Shown: positions 25,477 through 36,045, numbered from the stretch's first letter. The stretch: 64,000 bases of DNA from Kibdelosporangium aridum (GCF_900176515.1 NZ_FWXV01000003.1:1-64000); one strand, 5' to 3'. Made by a program: numbers and translations. Notes: generated by a model not told the origin, from the sequence alone.

Positions 25477-26784
25477 TCAGGGCTGGTAGATCACGCCGAG
25501 CTTGTCCACTTCGGCACCGGATCGGCCGGTGAACCCGGTGATCTGCCAGCCGGGCGGTGCCGTGTACGTGACCGTGTCACTGGTCGGCCTGCCAGCGGAC
25601 AGTGTGCGGCCCTGGTCAGTGGTGAGTGCGGCGGAGAAGATTCTCGTGTGCCCGTTGTGCTTGCCTTGGGAGAGGGTGACTCTGACGATGCGCTCGCCGT
25701 GGTTGAGCGTCATTGCCGTTGCTGAACCGCCGTTTCCGCCGTGTGCCAGTACGGTGCCGTCGGTCAAGGTCAGCCCGATGTGATCGAGGCGCTCTCCGCC
25801 ACGCATCTGGATGGACCGGACACCGACGCCGTCGGCCACCCGGTCCACGTCGGTGAACGCAGTCCCGTGCGGCCCACCGAACTGGTCGCTCATCCGGATC
25901 CGGTCGTTGAGCGACCAGTCGAACTGGACCTTGTGGGGATAGTGGTCCGACAGGGGCTTTCCCGCGCTGTCGAGGAACTTCTGGTTCTCGTTGTTGTACT
26001 CGCGTGCGGTGAGGTTGATGAACTTGTTGCCACGGTAGAGGATTTTGTCGACCACTTCGCAGGAGTTGGTCACCGCGGCGGGATCGCACACCAGCGCGGG
26101 GCTACCGATGGCAGGCGCGTTGCCACCGCGCACGAGTTGGACCCAGGCGTCAGTCAGGCCCGCACTGGAGGCGAGTTCCCGGATGTTGTCCTCGGTTCTG
26201 GTGTAGCGGGTGTTCGTGTCGCCGATGACGATCACGGCGTTCCCGGCTGAGTTGGCGGCGATGAACTGGGTGAGCTGGGTGATGTTCGCCCGCCGGGCCG
26301 CCAGGTCGGCGGTCGTGGTGCCCGCGTTCGGGTGCAGGTTGTAGAGGTCCACGTACACGCCCTCGGCCAGCCGGATCCGGGAGAGGCTGAACCCTTTGGG
26401 GGTCAGGCAGTCCGTGCCGTTGCACTTCCCCCACTTGATCCGGTGGAAGTCGCTGTACGGGAACCGGGACAGGATGTTCAGACCGTCGCCGAACGCGGCG
26501 GGGCCACTCGTGGGCGTCCGGAATGGATGGTTGTCGCCCGCGTACAGGGCCGCGTGGTAGTTGAAGTCCTCCTGCACAGCGACGACGTCGTAGCCGGCAA
26601 GCCGGGGACTGATCAACGGGGTATTGGTCGCCGGGTTGCCGGAGGACAGCCCTTCAGGCAATCCGGCGACGTTGTAGGTCAGCACTGAGAAGGAATTCAC
26701 TGCCGCCGCCTGGGCCACCGGCGAGGCCATGGCACCGACTGTCAGCAGAACGGTCGACAGGCAGGTCAGGATCGATCGTTGCAT
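25477..26784 (-). CDS. Secreted endonuclease/exonuclease/phosphatase-fold phosphodiesterase with C-terminal jacalin-like domain
   Basis: A 435-aa exported protein. After a signal peptide (residues 1-27), the EEP domain (about 30-290) shows LTYNVAGLP, the metal Glu in VAVQEDFNY, VIGDTNTRY and the final SDHYPHKV. This subgroup includes bacterial sphingomyelinase C and secreted DNase-like enzymes. Residues about 300-435 form a jacalin-like beta-prism (FGGPHGTAFTD, SIQMRGGERLDHIGL, GWQITGFTGRSGAEVDKLGVIY), a sugar-binding fold. A carbohydrate-targeted phospholipase or nuclease is inferred. The ATG at 26784 follows the divergent promoter region shared with a TAP hydrolase. Confidence 0.85.
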   Translation of the reverse strand: MQRSILTCLSTVLLTVGAMASPVAQAAAVNSFSVLTYNVAGLPEGLSSGNPATNTPLISPRLAGYDVVAVQEDFNYHAALYAGDNHPFRTPTSGPAAFGDGLNILSRFPYSDFHRIKWGKCNGTDCLTPKGFSLSRIRLAEGVYVDLYNLHPNAGTTTADLAARRANITQLTQFIAANSAGNAVIVIGDTNTRYTRTEDNIRELASSAGLTDAWVQLVRGGNAPAIGSPALVCDPAAVTNSCEVVDKILYRGNKFINLTAREYNNENQKFLDSAGKPLSDHYPHKVQFDWSLNDRIRMSDQFGGPHGTAFTDVDRVADGVGVRSIQMRGGERLDHIGLTLTDGTVLAHGGNGGSATAMTLNHGERIVRVTLSQGKHNGHTRIFSAALTTDQGRTLSAGRPTSDTVTYTAPPGWQITGFTGRSGAEVDKLGVIYQP

Positions 26785-27158
26785 GGACGGGTCCTATGTT
26801 CGCGTTAACATTGAACGTGAAACGGGCTCACGTTATCGCCTGGAATCAGGCAGCGCAACAGTGACGGTCATAGGACCTTACCGAGGGGACGCCGGACTGG
26901 AGGCGCCGGGACAAGTCCGAAGAGGACGGCTTACTGTCCGCGTTGGCCTACGCCGTACTGGCCGGTGAACAACCGGCGACCAACAGCGTAACGGGTGCCT
27001 GCCGGGAAATGTTCTGCTGGATGTCGGCTGCGCCGCGCAGCCGCACGCAATGGAAGCACCCGAGCCGCGGACTCGCTTATCCGCTCCTTAGCACGGCGCC
27101 GATAGCTTGCGGACCCGTTCGAACTTGTCGGACACACACCTGATTGGAAGGTGATTCC
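26785..27158. promoter_or_regulatory. 374-nt divergent intergenic region with two inverted repeats
   Basis: No gene is supported. AACGTGA-N7-TCACGTT (26814-26834) is a perfect operator-like dyad. GGTCCTATG (26790-26798) and CATAGGACC (26869-26877) form a long-range 9-bp inverted repeat enclosing it. Both are close to the phosphodiesterase start at 26784; the rest of the region up to the TAP gene shows nothing further. Confidence 0.5.
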
Positions 27159-28784
27159 GTGAGAATTCGACGCGGATCGGCGATCGCCGCCAGTGTTACT
27201 GTCTTCTTTGGACTGACAGTCATCCCTGCCGCTGCCGAGGATCCCAAGCTTGCCGCGTTCACCAAGCAGCAGGTCTCCTGGGCACCGTGTGACAGCGGGC
27301 CACCACCGCCCGGATTTCCGCCGGAGGAGTGGGAGAAACTGTGGGCCGGCCTGGAATGCGCCACGCTGACAGTGCCGATGGACTACCGCAACCCCGATGA
27401 CGGCAGGCTCAGTATCGCGGTGAGCCGCCGCAAGGCCAAGAACCCGGCCAAACGTCAAGGCGTTCTGCTGCTCAACCCCGGCGGGCCCGGCGGTGACGGT
27501 CTGCTGATGCCCTCCTACCTGACCGGCGAGGCGATCGCCGACAGCTTCGACCTGATCGGCTTCGACCCGCGTGGCGTCGGCCGGTCCACCGAGTTGCGAT
27601 GCGAGGCTGGGCATTGGGAGCCCGCTCGGACTCGTCCGACGGACGACCAGTTCCCCGTGATCGCGGCGGCCAAGCTCAGCCAGGAACAAGCCTGCCAGCG
27701 TGCGGGCGGCGGCCTGCGTCCCTTCATCAGCACGGCAAACACCGCACGGGATATGGACGTGATCCGGGCCGCGCTCGGTGAGAAGAAGATCAACTATCTC
27801 GGCTTCTCCTACGGCACCTACCTCGGTGCCGTGTACGGCAGCCTGTTTCCCCGCAACCTCAATCGCAGCGTGCTCGACTCGTCGATGCACCCGGACTGGC
27901 TCTACTACGAGCAGTCCAAGCAGCAGGCGGTCGCGGCGAGGCAGAACTTCGACGCCTGGGCGGCCTGGGTAGCCGAACGGGACAAGACCTACCACCTCGG
28001 CACCTCGGTCGCCCAGGTCACGGCCACTCTCGACGCACTGGGCAAGCAACTTGCCGTCACGCCGGTGCCATGGCCGGAACACCCCGAATACGGGAAGATC
28101 GACCGCAACCTCTTCGACATGATCCTGGGCTACGAAACTGTGTCCCGCCCCGGATGGGCGCTGACCACCGAATTGATTCTCAAGATCAAGGCAGCCGTCG
28201 GCGGGACGCTGTCCCCTGATGCGGCCAAAGCCCTTGCGGCGCTGACGAAATACAGCATCCCTGAGACGTTCAACGGTGTCTTTCCGACGGTGACCTGTGA
28301 GGCGGACTGGCCAGCGGACCTGAACGTCTACTACGAGCAGATGCGGATCTTCCGGGAGCGGTACCCGTACGGCAGGGGCGCCGGGGCGGCCGAGCCGACT
28401 GAGTGCACGTTCCGGTCGTTCACCCCGCCCGAGCGGATCACCGACCTGAAACGCAACGGGTACCCGACCGGGCTTGTGGTGCAGGCCGAGTTCGACCCCT
28501 CCACCCAGTACGACGGCGGGCCGGCGATGGCGGCGAAACTCAACAACAGCCTGATCTCCATCGCCGACGAGGGCGCACATGGCTTGTACGGCCGCAACGA
28601 CTGCGCCACGAAGAAGATCAACGAATACCTGATCGGCGGCGTGCTACCCGGCTCACGGGTGACCTGCCCTGGCGCGCCACGGCCGAACGTGCCCGTTGAC
28701 GGGCTGGCGACTCAGTCGAGCCGATCGCTGGAGGAACGTGCCCTCGAGCTGATCAAGACCCAGAAGCTCGACCGCGGGTTCTGA
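27159..28784 (+). CDS. Secreted alpha/beta hydrolase, TAP family
   Basis: A 541-aa exported serine hydrolase and paralogue of the genes at 21718 and 62639. It has a signal peptide ending near IPAAAEDP, oxyanion region NPGGPGGDG, GFDPRGVG, nucleophile elbow GFSYGTY, acid in AEFDPSTQYD and His in DEGAHGLYG. The GTG at 27159 has GGAAGG 7 nt upstream; a TTG at 27144 was rejected. The likely role is extracellular peptide or ester hydrolysis. A 15-bp hairpin terminator follows. Confidence 0.9.
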   Translation: MRIRRGSAIAASVTVFFGLTVIPAAAEDPKLAAFTKQQVSWAPCDSGPPPPGFPPEEWEKLWAGLECATLTVPMDYRNPDDGRLSIAVSRRKAKNPAKRQGVLLLNPGGPGGDGLLMPSYLTGEAIADSFDLIGFDPRGVGRSTELRCEAGHWEPARTRPTDDQFPVIAAAKLSQEQACQRAGGGLRPFISTANTARDMDVIRAALGEKKINYLGFSYGTYLGAVYGSLFPRNLNRSVLDSSMHPDWLYYEQSKQQAVAARQNFDAWAAWVAERDKTYHLGTSVAQVTATLDALGKQLAVTPVPWPEHPEYGKIDRNLFDMILGYETVSRPGWALTTELILKIKAAVGGTLSPDAAKALAALTKYSIPETFNGVFPTVTCEADWPADLNVYYEQMRIFRERYPYGRGAGAAEPTECTFRSFTPPERITDLKRNGYPTGLVVQAEFDPSTQYDGGPAMAAKLNNSLISIADEGAHGLYGRNDCATKKINEYLIGGVLPGSRVTCPGAPRPNVPVDGLATQSSRSLEERALELIKTQKLDRGF

Positions 28785-28795
28785 CGCGATCCCTT

Positions 28796-28832
28796 CGTAT
28801 GTCCTCTCGCGACAGTTGCGAGAGGACATACG
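28796..28832 (+). terminator. Hairpin terminator after TAP hydrolase
   Basis: A perfect 15-bp stem (CGTATGTCCTCTCGC with its complement) and a 7-nt loop begin 12 nt after the TAP stop. Confidence 0.88.
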
Positions 28833-28940
28833 GCGGCTGCATCGTGACAGACGCACTGTGTGAATGCTGACGTTTGACACCGCCTAGACGCCCCCAGGTG
28901 GTGGTCGAGAACCCCGCCGGTATTGCCTACCTTCGAACGT

Positions 28941-29201
28941 ATGATGACCCGTCGGCTCATATTCGCGTGTGCATTCGCTTCGACAATGGCATTGATGACC
29001 AGTATTCCGGCGGTGGCCGACACGGTCACCGAGGTGTATCACGGTTCCGGCTACAGCGACTGGGGATTCGCGATCCACTACGCCCGAGCGCAGGCCTGGC
29101 AACAGGCGCGGGCCGACGGCTTCGAGCGTACGGACTGCGTCGAGACCGAAACCGTGATCGAGATGTTCGAAGCCCACGTCACCTGGGAATGCACTCACTG
29201 A
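28941..29201 (+). CDS. Small secreted protein of unknown function
   Basis: An 86-aa protein from the ATG at 28941. A signal peptide (MTRRLIFACAFASTMALMTSIPAVA) leaves a mature chain of about 60 residues rich in aromatic and charged residues, with two cysteines (DCVETE and WECTH) that could pair. I do not recognise the family. It lies alone between a terminator and the large subtilisin gene; no strong SD is seen, and a second ATG follows immediately at 28944. Confidence 0.6.
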   Translation: MMTRRLIFACAFASTMALMTSIPAVADTVTEVYHGSGYSDWGFAIHYARAQAWQQARADGFERTDCVETETVIEMFEAHVTWECTH

Positions 29202-29374
29202 ATCAAGCCAAGCGTCCTCTGTAGACGATCCTCTTCTCCTCTCGCCGCAGGCAAGGCGACAATTGAGGGCTTTCGGCCCATAGCCAAAAGGTCTGAACCA
29301 CGGTTGGCTGTGACTCGCGCCCGGAAAGTACGTTGCCGCCCTGGACGAGTCTCATCGAGAGGATCATCCACACC

Positions 29375-32300
29375 GTGTTCCGGCGAAAAGGAAAACACCA
29401 TCTCGGCCTACTCTTAGCGGCCATCCTGGGGATTGCCGTGGTCTCTCCGGCGCAGCGAGCCGACGCCGAACCGATCATGCCGAAGATCGACCAAAGCATC
29501 CCCGCGCAGGTCTTCGACGACCGGACAACCGATTTCTTCGTCTTCCTGAAGTCACAGGCGGACCTGACCAAGGCCGGCAGTGCGGCGACGCACGCCGAAC
29601 GAGCCCGATACGTCTACCAGACCAAGAAAACCGAGGCCGACCGGACGCAGTCCGGTATCCGCCAACTGCTCACCGACCGCAACGCGCCGTTCACCCCGTT
29701 CTGGATCACCAACGTCATCAAGGTGACCGGGGACAGCGCCCTGCTCCGGGAACTGGCCCGGCGGGACGACGTCGACCGGATCGTCGCTGACCGCACCTAC
29801 CCCCTCGTCAAACCGGTCAGGGAGACGCCCGCGGCCGCAGCTCAGGCCGTCGAGTGGAACATCGACCGCGTCAGGGCGCCGGAGGTGTGGAAGACCTTCG
29901 GTACCCGTGGTGAGGGAATCGTGATCGGCACGATCGATACCGGCGCCCAGTTCGACCACCCCGCCATCGCCAAGCAATATCGTGGTGCGGCGACGCAAGG
30001 CGCCGTGCAGCACGACTACAGCTGGTACGACCCGTCTTCGGTGTGTGGCGCCCCATCGCTCGTACCGTGTGACAACATCGGGCACGGCACGCACGTGCTC
30101 GGCACTGTTCTCGGCGATGACGGTAACGGCAACCAGATCGGTGTGGCACCTGGCGCGAAGTGGATCGCCGCCAAGGGCTGCGAGTCGCAGTTCTGCTCGC
30201 TGTCGGCGCTGTTGTCCGCCGGGCAATGGATGATCGCGCCGACCGACGTCAACGGCCAGAACCCGCGTCCCGAGCTGGCGCCCAACGTGGTCAACAACTC
30301 CTGGGGCGGCGGCGCCGGGGACCCGTTCTACCGCGCTGTCGTCTCCAGCTGGGTCGCCGCCGGGATCTTCCCGGTGTTCGCGAGCGGCAACTCCGGGCCT
30401 GGCTGCTCGACCGCCGGCTCACCGGGCGACTACCCGGAAAGCTACTCGGTGGGCGCCTTCGACAGCGGCAATGCGATCGCCCCGTTCTCCAGCCGTGGAC
30501 CAGGCGGAATCGGCGCCGAGATCAAGCCGGACATCACGGCACCGGGCGTGCGGATCAGATCCAGCGTGCCCGGCAACGGCTACGCCGAGATGGATGGCAC
30601 GTCGATGGCGACGCCGCACGTGACCGGAACCATCGCACTCATCTGGTCAGCGGCGCAGCCTTTGCGCGGCAGGGTCCAGGAGAGCAAGGACCTTCTCGAC
30701 ACCATCACGAACCCTGTCGATGACGCCACATGTGGCGGCACGTCCGCTGACAACAACGTGTGGGGGCACGGGAAGCTGGATGCGTTCGCGACCGTCCAGC
30801 AGTCGCCCCGAGGACCGGTTGGTAGCGCGACCGGTGTCGTGCGTTCCGCCACCGGGCCATTGGCGGAAGCCGACATTCAGTTCGAAGGCCCGCTGTCCCG
30901 CAAGACGCGGTCCAACGAACAAGGTGAGTACACCGTGCCGATCCTCTCGGTCGGCGAGTACGACATCACCGTCCGCAAGTTCGGTTACCTCGCGCAGACA
31001 ACGCGTATCACGATCAACGAGAACCAAGTCGCCAAGCATGATTTCACTCTCGCCGTAGCGCCGCTGCGCACGGTTACCGGCTTCGTCCGAGACAGCAACG
31101 GCGGACCGGTAGCCACGGCGTCGGTATCGGTACTCGACACGCCGTTGGCGGCCACGACGGCGCCTGACGGCTCCTACCGGATCGAGTCCGTACCGGAAGG
31201 CACATACAACTTCGTCTCAGAACGACCGGGTTGCTTCATCCCCCAACGCAAGCTTGTGAACGTCGTCGGCGACACCACAGTGGACTTCGCACTGCCGATC
31301 AAGTCCGACCGGATCGGACACGTCTGTGCAACCAACGCGCCGTCCTGGTTGGACACTCCTACCGTACTGCCCTTGGCAGGCGACGAGAGCACGACGTCTG
31401 TGCGATTGCCGTTCCCGGTGAACCTGTACGAGCAGTCCCACCAGTCAGTCACGGTATCCACCAACGGTTTCCTCAGCTTCAAACCACTCAGCTGGTCGTT
31501 CCCGGTCAACAGCACACTGCCGTCCAGAGAGGAACCCAACGCGGCGATCTACGCGTTCTGGTACAACCTGGTAGTCGACGGCTTCGCATCGGTACGCAGT
31601 GGCCTGACCGGAACAGCACCGAACCGTTCCTTCGTCATCGAATGGCGCGACGTGACGTTCGGCTCGCCGGACAACAGGCTCAGCGTCCAGGTCGTACTGG
31701 CCGAGAACGGTGGGATCACACTGCAATACAAAGGAATTGACCGGCCAGAGGAGCATGGAACACAGGCCACGATCGGGATCGAGGACGAGACCGGCTCGGA
31801 CGCGTTGCAGTACAGCGCCTTCCAGGCTTCGCTGGCCGACGACACCGCAATCGTGTTGCGGGTACCGGGGACATCATTGGTACGTGGGACCGTCACCGAC
31901 GCCAACGACCGCCTCCCCATCACCAAGGCGACTGTGACCGTGAGCCAGCCGGGTATCGCCGACCAGGTCCTCACGACCGACAACGAGGGCGTTTACCAGG
32001 CGAGAGTCAAGCTCGGCGAGGCCCGGTTGCGTTTCACGCAGACCGACTACGTCGATGACCAGGCGGACATCCGTGTGCTCACCGAGGGTGCGGTGATCGG
32101 CCGTGACGTGGCGCTGCGAACGCCTCGCCTGGAGACGCAGCCGTCGGGCGTCGAGATCGTCGTACCTCCGGGCCAGACCCGTCAACGCACTGTGACAGTC
32201 AAGAACACCGGCACCGCCGACATGTCCTGGCAGGTCAAGGAAGCCGGTGGAGCTGCGATGCGGCAAGCAGGGCCCGTCGCACGACCGGCTTCGTTCGATC

Positions 32301-33718
32301 CCAATGCCCGCACCGCGAAGGGGCTCCCCTCAGTGGCGGCAGCACCTTCGGTTCCGGGGCAAGTGTTGCGTTCGTGGCCGGTCGCTGGCGTGCAATGGGC
32401 GTGGGGTGTCGGCCACCAGAACGGCCCGTGGTTCTCCGATTCCGCCGGGCGCCGCAATACCCACTTCACTGTCGACGGTGTGCCAGGGCAGAGCTGGCCG
32501 GCCGGATGGTCAGGCGAGTGGCCTGCCGACATGGCCGCGGTGCCGTCGCGCGGCAGCATCTGTCAGGTCAACGTCGGCGGCAACAACGGGATCTACTGCT
32601 GGAACCCCACGAGTGGTGAGGTGACTGACCAGATCGTCGGCGCGTTCCCGTGGTCCAGGATCTCCCAGCGGGGCCTGGCCTACCGGCCTGACGACGACAC
32701 GTTCTACATCGGTGGCTGGAACGAGGGAATCGTCTACCACATCAAGGGCCTTTCGCACGCCGACCGAGGCGCGGTGATCAGCCAGTGCAGCCCGGCCGAT
32801 CCGGGGATCTCCGGCCTGGCGTTCAACAGCGCGTTCGGCGTGCTGTGGGCGGCGACCAACAGCCAGAGCGACACGATCTACGGGCTCAACCCGGACACGT
32901 GCCAGACACTCAGGACGATCACGCCTCCCGACACCAACTCCTACACAGGTGGAGGGCTGGAGGCAGACCTGCTCGGCAACCTCTGGGCGCTTTCCCAGGG
33001 CCCGCAGGCCACCGCGTATCTGATCGACAGCGGCGTGCCGGACTTCAGCGAGGTGCCGTGGCTGCGCACGACACCGGACACCGGTTTGCTGGCCCTCGGC
33101 GGCTCGGCCGATCTCACTGTCCACATTGACACGACCGGGCTGTCCCCTGGCGTGTACGGTGCGACGATCATCCTGCTGAGCAACAGCGGCCGAAACCCAG
33201 CGACCATGGTGCCCGTCAAGCTGATCGTTCCGGCCTACCAGTCGGGGGTCAACTCCGGCGGCAGCAACCACTCGGACGCCGACGGCGACACCTGGACACC
33301 GGACAAGCCGTACACTGAGGGCGGTTACGGCTATCTGGACGACCGCAGATCACGGGTCGTACGGACCACCACACCGATCGCCCGCACAACTGAGCAGCCG
33401 TTGTTCCAGAACTTGCGGGAGAACGCCTTCGAGTACCGGTACGACAACGTGCCCAACGGCGTGTACGCGGTCGAACTGAGGTTCGCGGAGCTCCACCACA
33501 CCAGACCCAACACGCGTCTGTTCGATGTCATCGCCGAGGACAAAGTACTGATCCCCGCACTCGACATCGCCAACGAAGCAGGCACCTTCACTGCGCTGAC
33601 CCGCACGGTCCACGTCACCGTGACCGACGGACAACTCAACCTCCGGCTGATCAGCCGAAAAGGTGTCCCGATCATCAACGGCATCCGGGTGACCCACCGC
33701 CCAGACCGGATCAGCTGA
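29375..33718 (+). CDS. Very large secreted subtilisin-like (S8) protease with carboxypeptidase-regulatory-like and malectin-like modules
   Basis: About 1447 aa. In order: signal peptide ending near QRADA; an I9-type propeptide (about 40-150); the S8 catalytic domain with Asp188 (GTIDTGAQFDH), His237 (NIGHGTHV), Asn in NNSWGGG and Ser409 (GTSMATPH); repeated carboxypeptidase-regulatory-like beta domains (about 490-580, 580-645 and near 850-920); a beta region with a WXXXD-poor, NHL-like segment (about 1080-1230); and a C-terminal malectin-like domain (YRYDNVPNGVYAVELRFAE...INGIRVTH). The S8 part resembles bacillopeptidase F. The GTG at 29375 was chosen over an upstream TTG since the leader begins VFRRKGKHH. 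The malectin domain suggests binding to cell-surface glycans. Confidence 0.9.
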   Translation: MFRRKGKHHLGLLLAAILGIAVVSPAQRADAEPIMPKIDQSIPAQVFDDRTTDFFVFLKSQADLTKAGSAATHAERARYVYQTKKTEADRTQSGIRQLLTDRNAPFTPFWITNVIKVTGDSALLRELARRDDVDRIVADRTYPLVKPVRETPAAAAQAVEWNIDRVRAPEVWKTFGTRGEGIVIGTIDTGAQFDHPAIAKQYRGAATQGAVQHDYSWYDPSSVCGAPSLVPCDNIGHGTHVLGTVLGDDGNGNQIGVAPGAKWIAAKGCESQFCSLSALLSAGQWMIAPTDVNGQNPRPELAPNVVNNSWGGGAGDPFYRAVVSSWVAAGIFPVFASGNSGPGCSTAGSPGDYPESYSVGAFDSGNAIAPFSSRGPGGIGAEIKPDITAPGVRIRSSVPGNGYAEMDGTSMATPHVTGTIALIWSAAQPLRGRVQESKDLLDTITNPVDDATCGGTSADNNVWGHGKLDAFATVQQSPRGPVGSATGVVRSATGPLAEADIQFEGPLSRKTRSNEQGEYTVPILSVGEYDITVRKFGYLAQTTRITINENQVAKHDFTLAVAPLRTVTGFVRDSNGGPVATASVSVLDTPLAATTAPDGSYRIESVPEGTYNFVSERPGCFIPQRKLVNVVGDTTVDFALPIKSDRIGHVCATNAPSWLDTPTVLPLAGDESTTSVRLPFPVNLYEQSHQSVTVSTNGFLSFKPLSWSFPVNSTLPSREEPNAAIYAFWYNLVVDGFASVRSGLTGTAPNRSFVIEWRDVTFGSPDNRLSVQVVLAENGGITLQYKGIDRPEEHGTQATIGIEDETGSDALQYSAFQASLADDTAIVLRVPGTSLVRGTVTDANDRLPITKATVTVSQPGIADQVLTTDNEGVYQARVKLGEARLRFTQTDYVDDQADIRVLTEGAVIGRDVALRTPRLETQPSGVEIVVPPGQTRQRTVTVKNTGTADMSWQVKEAGGAAMRQAGPVARPASFDPNARTAKGLPSVAAAPSVPGQVLRSWPVAGVQWAWGVGHQNGPWFSDSAGRRNTHFTVDGVPGQSWPAGWSGEWPADMAAVPSRGSICQVNVGGNNGIYCWNPTSGEVTDQIVGAFPWSRISQRGLAYRPDDDTFYIGGWNEGIVYHIKGLSHADRGAVISQCSPADPGISGLAFNSAFGVLWAATNSQSDTIYGLNPDTCQTLRTITPPDTNSYTGGGLEADLLGNLWALSQGPQATAYLIDSGVPDFSEVPWLRTTPDTGLLALGGSADLTVHIDTTGLSPGVYGATIILLSNSGRNPATMVPVKLIVPAYQSGVNSGGSNHSDADGDTWTPDKPYTEGGYGYLDDRRSRVVRTTTPIARTTEQPLFQNLRENAFEYRYDNVPNGVYAVELRFAELHHTRPNTRLFDVIAEDKVLIPALDIANEAGTFTALTRTVHVTVTDGQLNLRLISRKGVPIINGIRVTHRPDRIS

Positions 33719-33726
33719 CATCCCAC

Positions 33727-33760
33727 CCATCGGGTGGTGCCCCACGGCACCACCCGATGG
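33727..33760. terminator. Bidirectional hairpin terminator
   Basis: A perfect 15-bp stem (CCATCGGGTGGTGCC) with a 4-nt loop lies between the convergent protease and molybdenum-dehydrogenase genes, 8 nt past the protease stop. Confidence 0.88.
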
Positions 33761-33813
33761 ATGTTCTGGCACCAATGTCCGCGGTGGACCGTTCCATCGT
33801 CCCGGCGGTTAAC

Positions 33814-36031
33814 TCACTGTAGTACGCGGTCTTCCAGCACGCGGTCGAGTCGGATCGGCAAGGTGCGGTGGCGGCGGCCGGTGGCGTGCCAGACCGCGTT
33901 GGCGATAGCTGCCGCCGTTCCGCAGGTGCCGAGTTCGCCGACTCCCTTGATGCCTGAGGCGATGTCGGGTTCGTGGTCGGGCACGAAGTCGGCTTCGATG
34001 TCCGGCACGTCGGCGTGCGCCGAGATGTGATAACCGGCGAAGTCCGCGTTGATGTGCCTGCCCGAGTGGGGATCGCGGACGCTCTCCTCGTGCAGTGCCA
34101 GCGACAGCCCCATGATCATTCCGCCGATCGCCTGACTGCGTGCGGTGAGCGGGTTGACCACGCGACCGATCCCGAACATGCCCAGCAACCGCCGCACCCG
34201 GACCTCGCCGGTCGCTGGTTCCACGGTCACCTCGGCGAATATCGCGCTGTGCGACTGTCTTTCCTTGTGCGGCATGGCACTGGTCTCTGCTGTGGTGTCC
34301 GCCGTGACTGTGACAGGCAACGGCGGACGCGTCGCCAACTGTTCGCGCAACTTCTTCGCAGCGGACGTGACCGCCCACGACCAGGACGCCTGTCCCAGCG
34401 ATCCGCTGGCGGCCCATGCGTTGCCGAAGTCGCTGTCGGCGATCCGGATACGGATCTTCTCTGGCTTGACCCGCATGGCGTCGGCCGCGATCGACACGAG
34501 CGCCGTGCGTGCACCGGTACCGATGTCGGACGCGCCGATGGACACCGTGTAGGTGCCGTCCTTCTCCGCTGTGATCGTCGCGGTTGACGGCAGGGCCAGG
34601 GTGAGGAACGACACCGCGGCCATCCCGGTACCGATGAGCAGGTCTCCTTCGCGCCGCCGGCGAGGCCGCAGATCCCGTTTGGCCCAGCCGAACCTGCGTG
34701 CGCCCTCGCGCATGCAGCCCACCAGGTTGCGGCTGCTGAACGGCAGACCGGACACCGGACCGACCTCGGGTTCGTTGCGCAGCCGCAGATCGAGCGGATC
34801 GATCCGCAGTTTCTCGGCCAGTTCGTCCACAGCGCACTCAAGGGCGAACGAGCCAGGCGTGTTGCCAGGTCCGCGCACCGAGCACGGCGGCAGAACATCC
34901 AACGGGACCACGCTCAGGCGGGTGCGGATCGCTTTCGCCGCGTAGATCGACTTGGCCATCTCGGCGCAGTTCTCCACGAACTCCGCGAGCGGTGAGATCG
35001 CGAACACCGCCTCGTGCCCGATCGCGCGCAGCCGGCCGTCGCGATCAGCGCCGAGCCGGACCCGTTGCTCGATCACCTCCCGGCCCGACGTCGTCAGGAA
35101 CACCTGGTTGCGGCTCAGCGTGACCCGGACGGGCCGGTGCATCAGCGTGGTGGCCATGACTGCGAGGATCTGCACCGCGCCGATCATCCCTTTGGACCCG
35201 AACCCGCCACCGACGTGCTCGGCGCGGACCCGCACCTTTTCCAGCGGCAGGTGAAAGAGGGTGGCCAAACTGACGGCGATGTAGAAGGAGCCCTGGTTCG
35301 TGTCGACGACCTGCAGGCGGTCACCTTCCCACCACGCGGTCGCCGCGTGCGGTTCTATGGCGCAGCAGGTTTCCGGCGGCGAGTGGTACAGCTGGTCGAC
35401 CACGACGGCCGACGCGGCCAGTTCCGCGTCCAGGTTGCCGACGTTGGCGTCCGGGCCGAAGATCGGGATCGCCGGACGGCGTTGGGGGTGGTCGACCCGG
35501 AACTCCGTGTCGTGCGGCAGTTCTTCGTAGGTGACCTTGAGTGCTTTCGCCCCGGCTTGAGCCTGTTCGATGGTCTCGGCGACCACGAGGGCGACGGGCT
35601 GGCCAGCGTAGTGGATCTCGGTGTTCTGCAGGATCTGCATCTGGCCGTCCGGGCCGAAGAAGTTCCCGGCCTCCGGGGTTGAGCTTGGGCGCGTTGGTGT
35701 GATCCACCACGCCCACCACACCAGGCATCTTCAGCACAGCCGCGGTATCCATCGTCCGGATGCGTCCACGCGCCACTGTGGACAGCACCACAACGCCGTG
35801 TGCCGCCCTGGGTAGTTTCAAATCGGCGGCGTAGCGCACGCCGCCCGTGACCTTGCCGTGCCCTTCCACCCGCGGCCGTGGCGTGCCCACGACACCGCCA
35901 CGAGACGAGGTGACGTCATCTAACGGCTCAGCGGCGGCTTCACCGAAGACCGGTCCCGCTGTCATGGCTGCCGCTGTGACTGTGGCGCCCTTGAGAATCG
36001 TTCGGCGGTCCGGCCGGGCCTGGTCGTTCAT
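33814..36031 (-). pseudogene. Xanthine-dehydrogenase-family molybdopterin subunit (PaoC/YagR-like), frameshifted
   Basis: The large molybdenum-cofactor subunit of an aldehyde/xanthine dehydrogenase. The start ATG 36031 has GGGAGG upstream and encodes a Tat leader (DRRTILKGATVTAAAMTAG). The first frame runs to HTNAPKLNP; the rest (EAGNFFGPDGQMQ onward, with AEHVGGGFGSKG and CSVRGPGNTPGSFALECAVDELA) continues in another frame. The shift maps to a four-base G run at 35675-35678 (C run on the coding strand); removing one base restores about 738 aa, the family length (E. coli PaoC 732). Either the gene is inactive or the run is a sequencing error. It is third in the operon. Confidence 0.85.
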
Positions 36032-36045
36032 GGTGCTGCCTCCCA

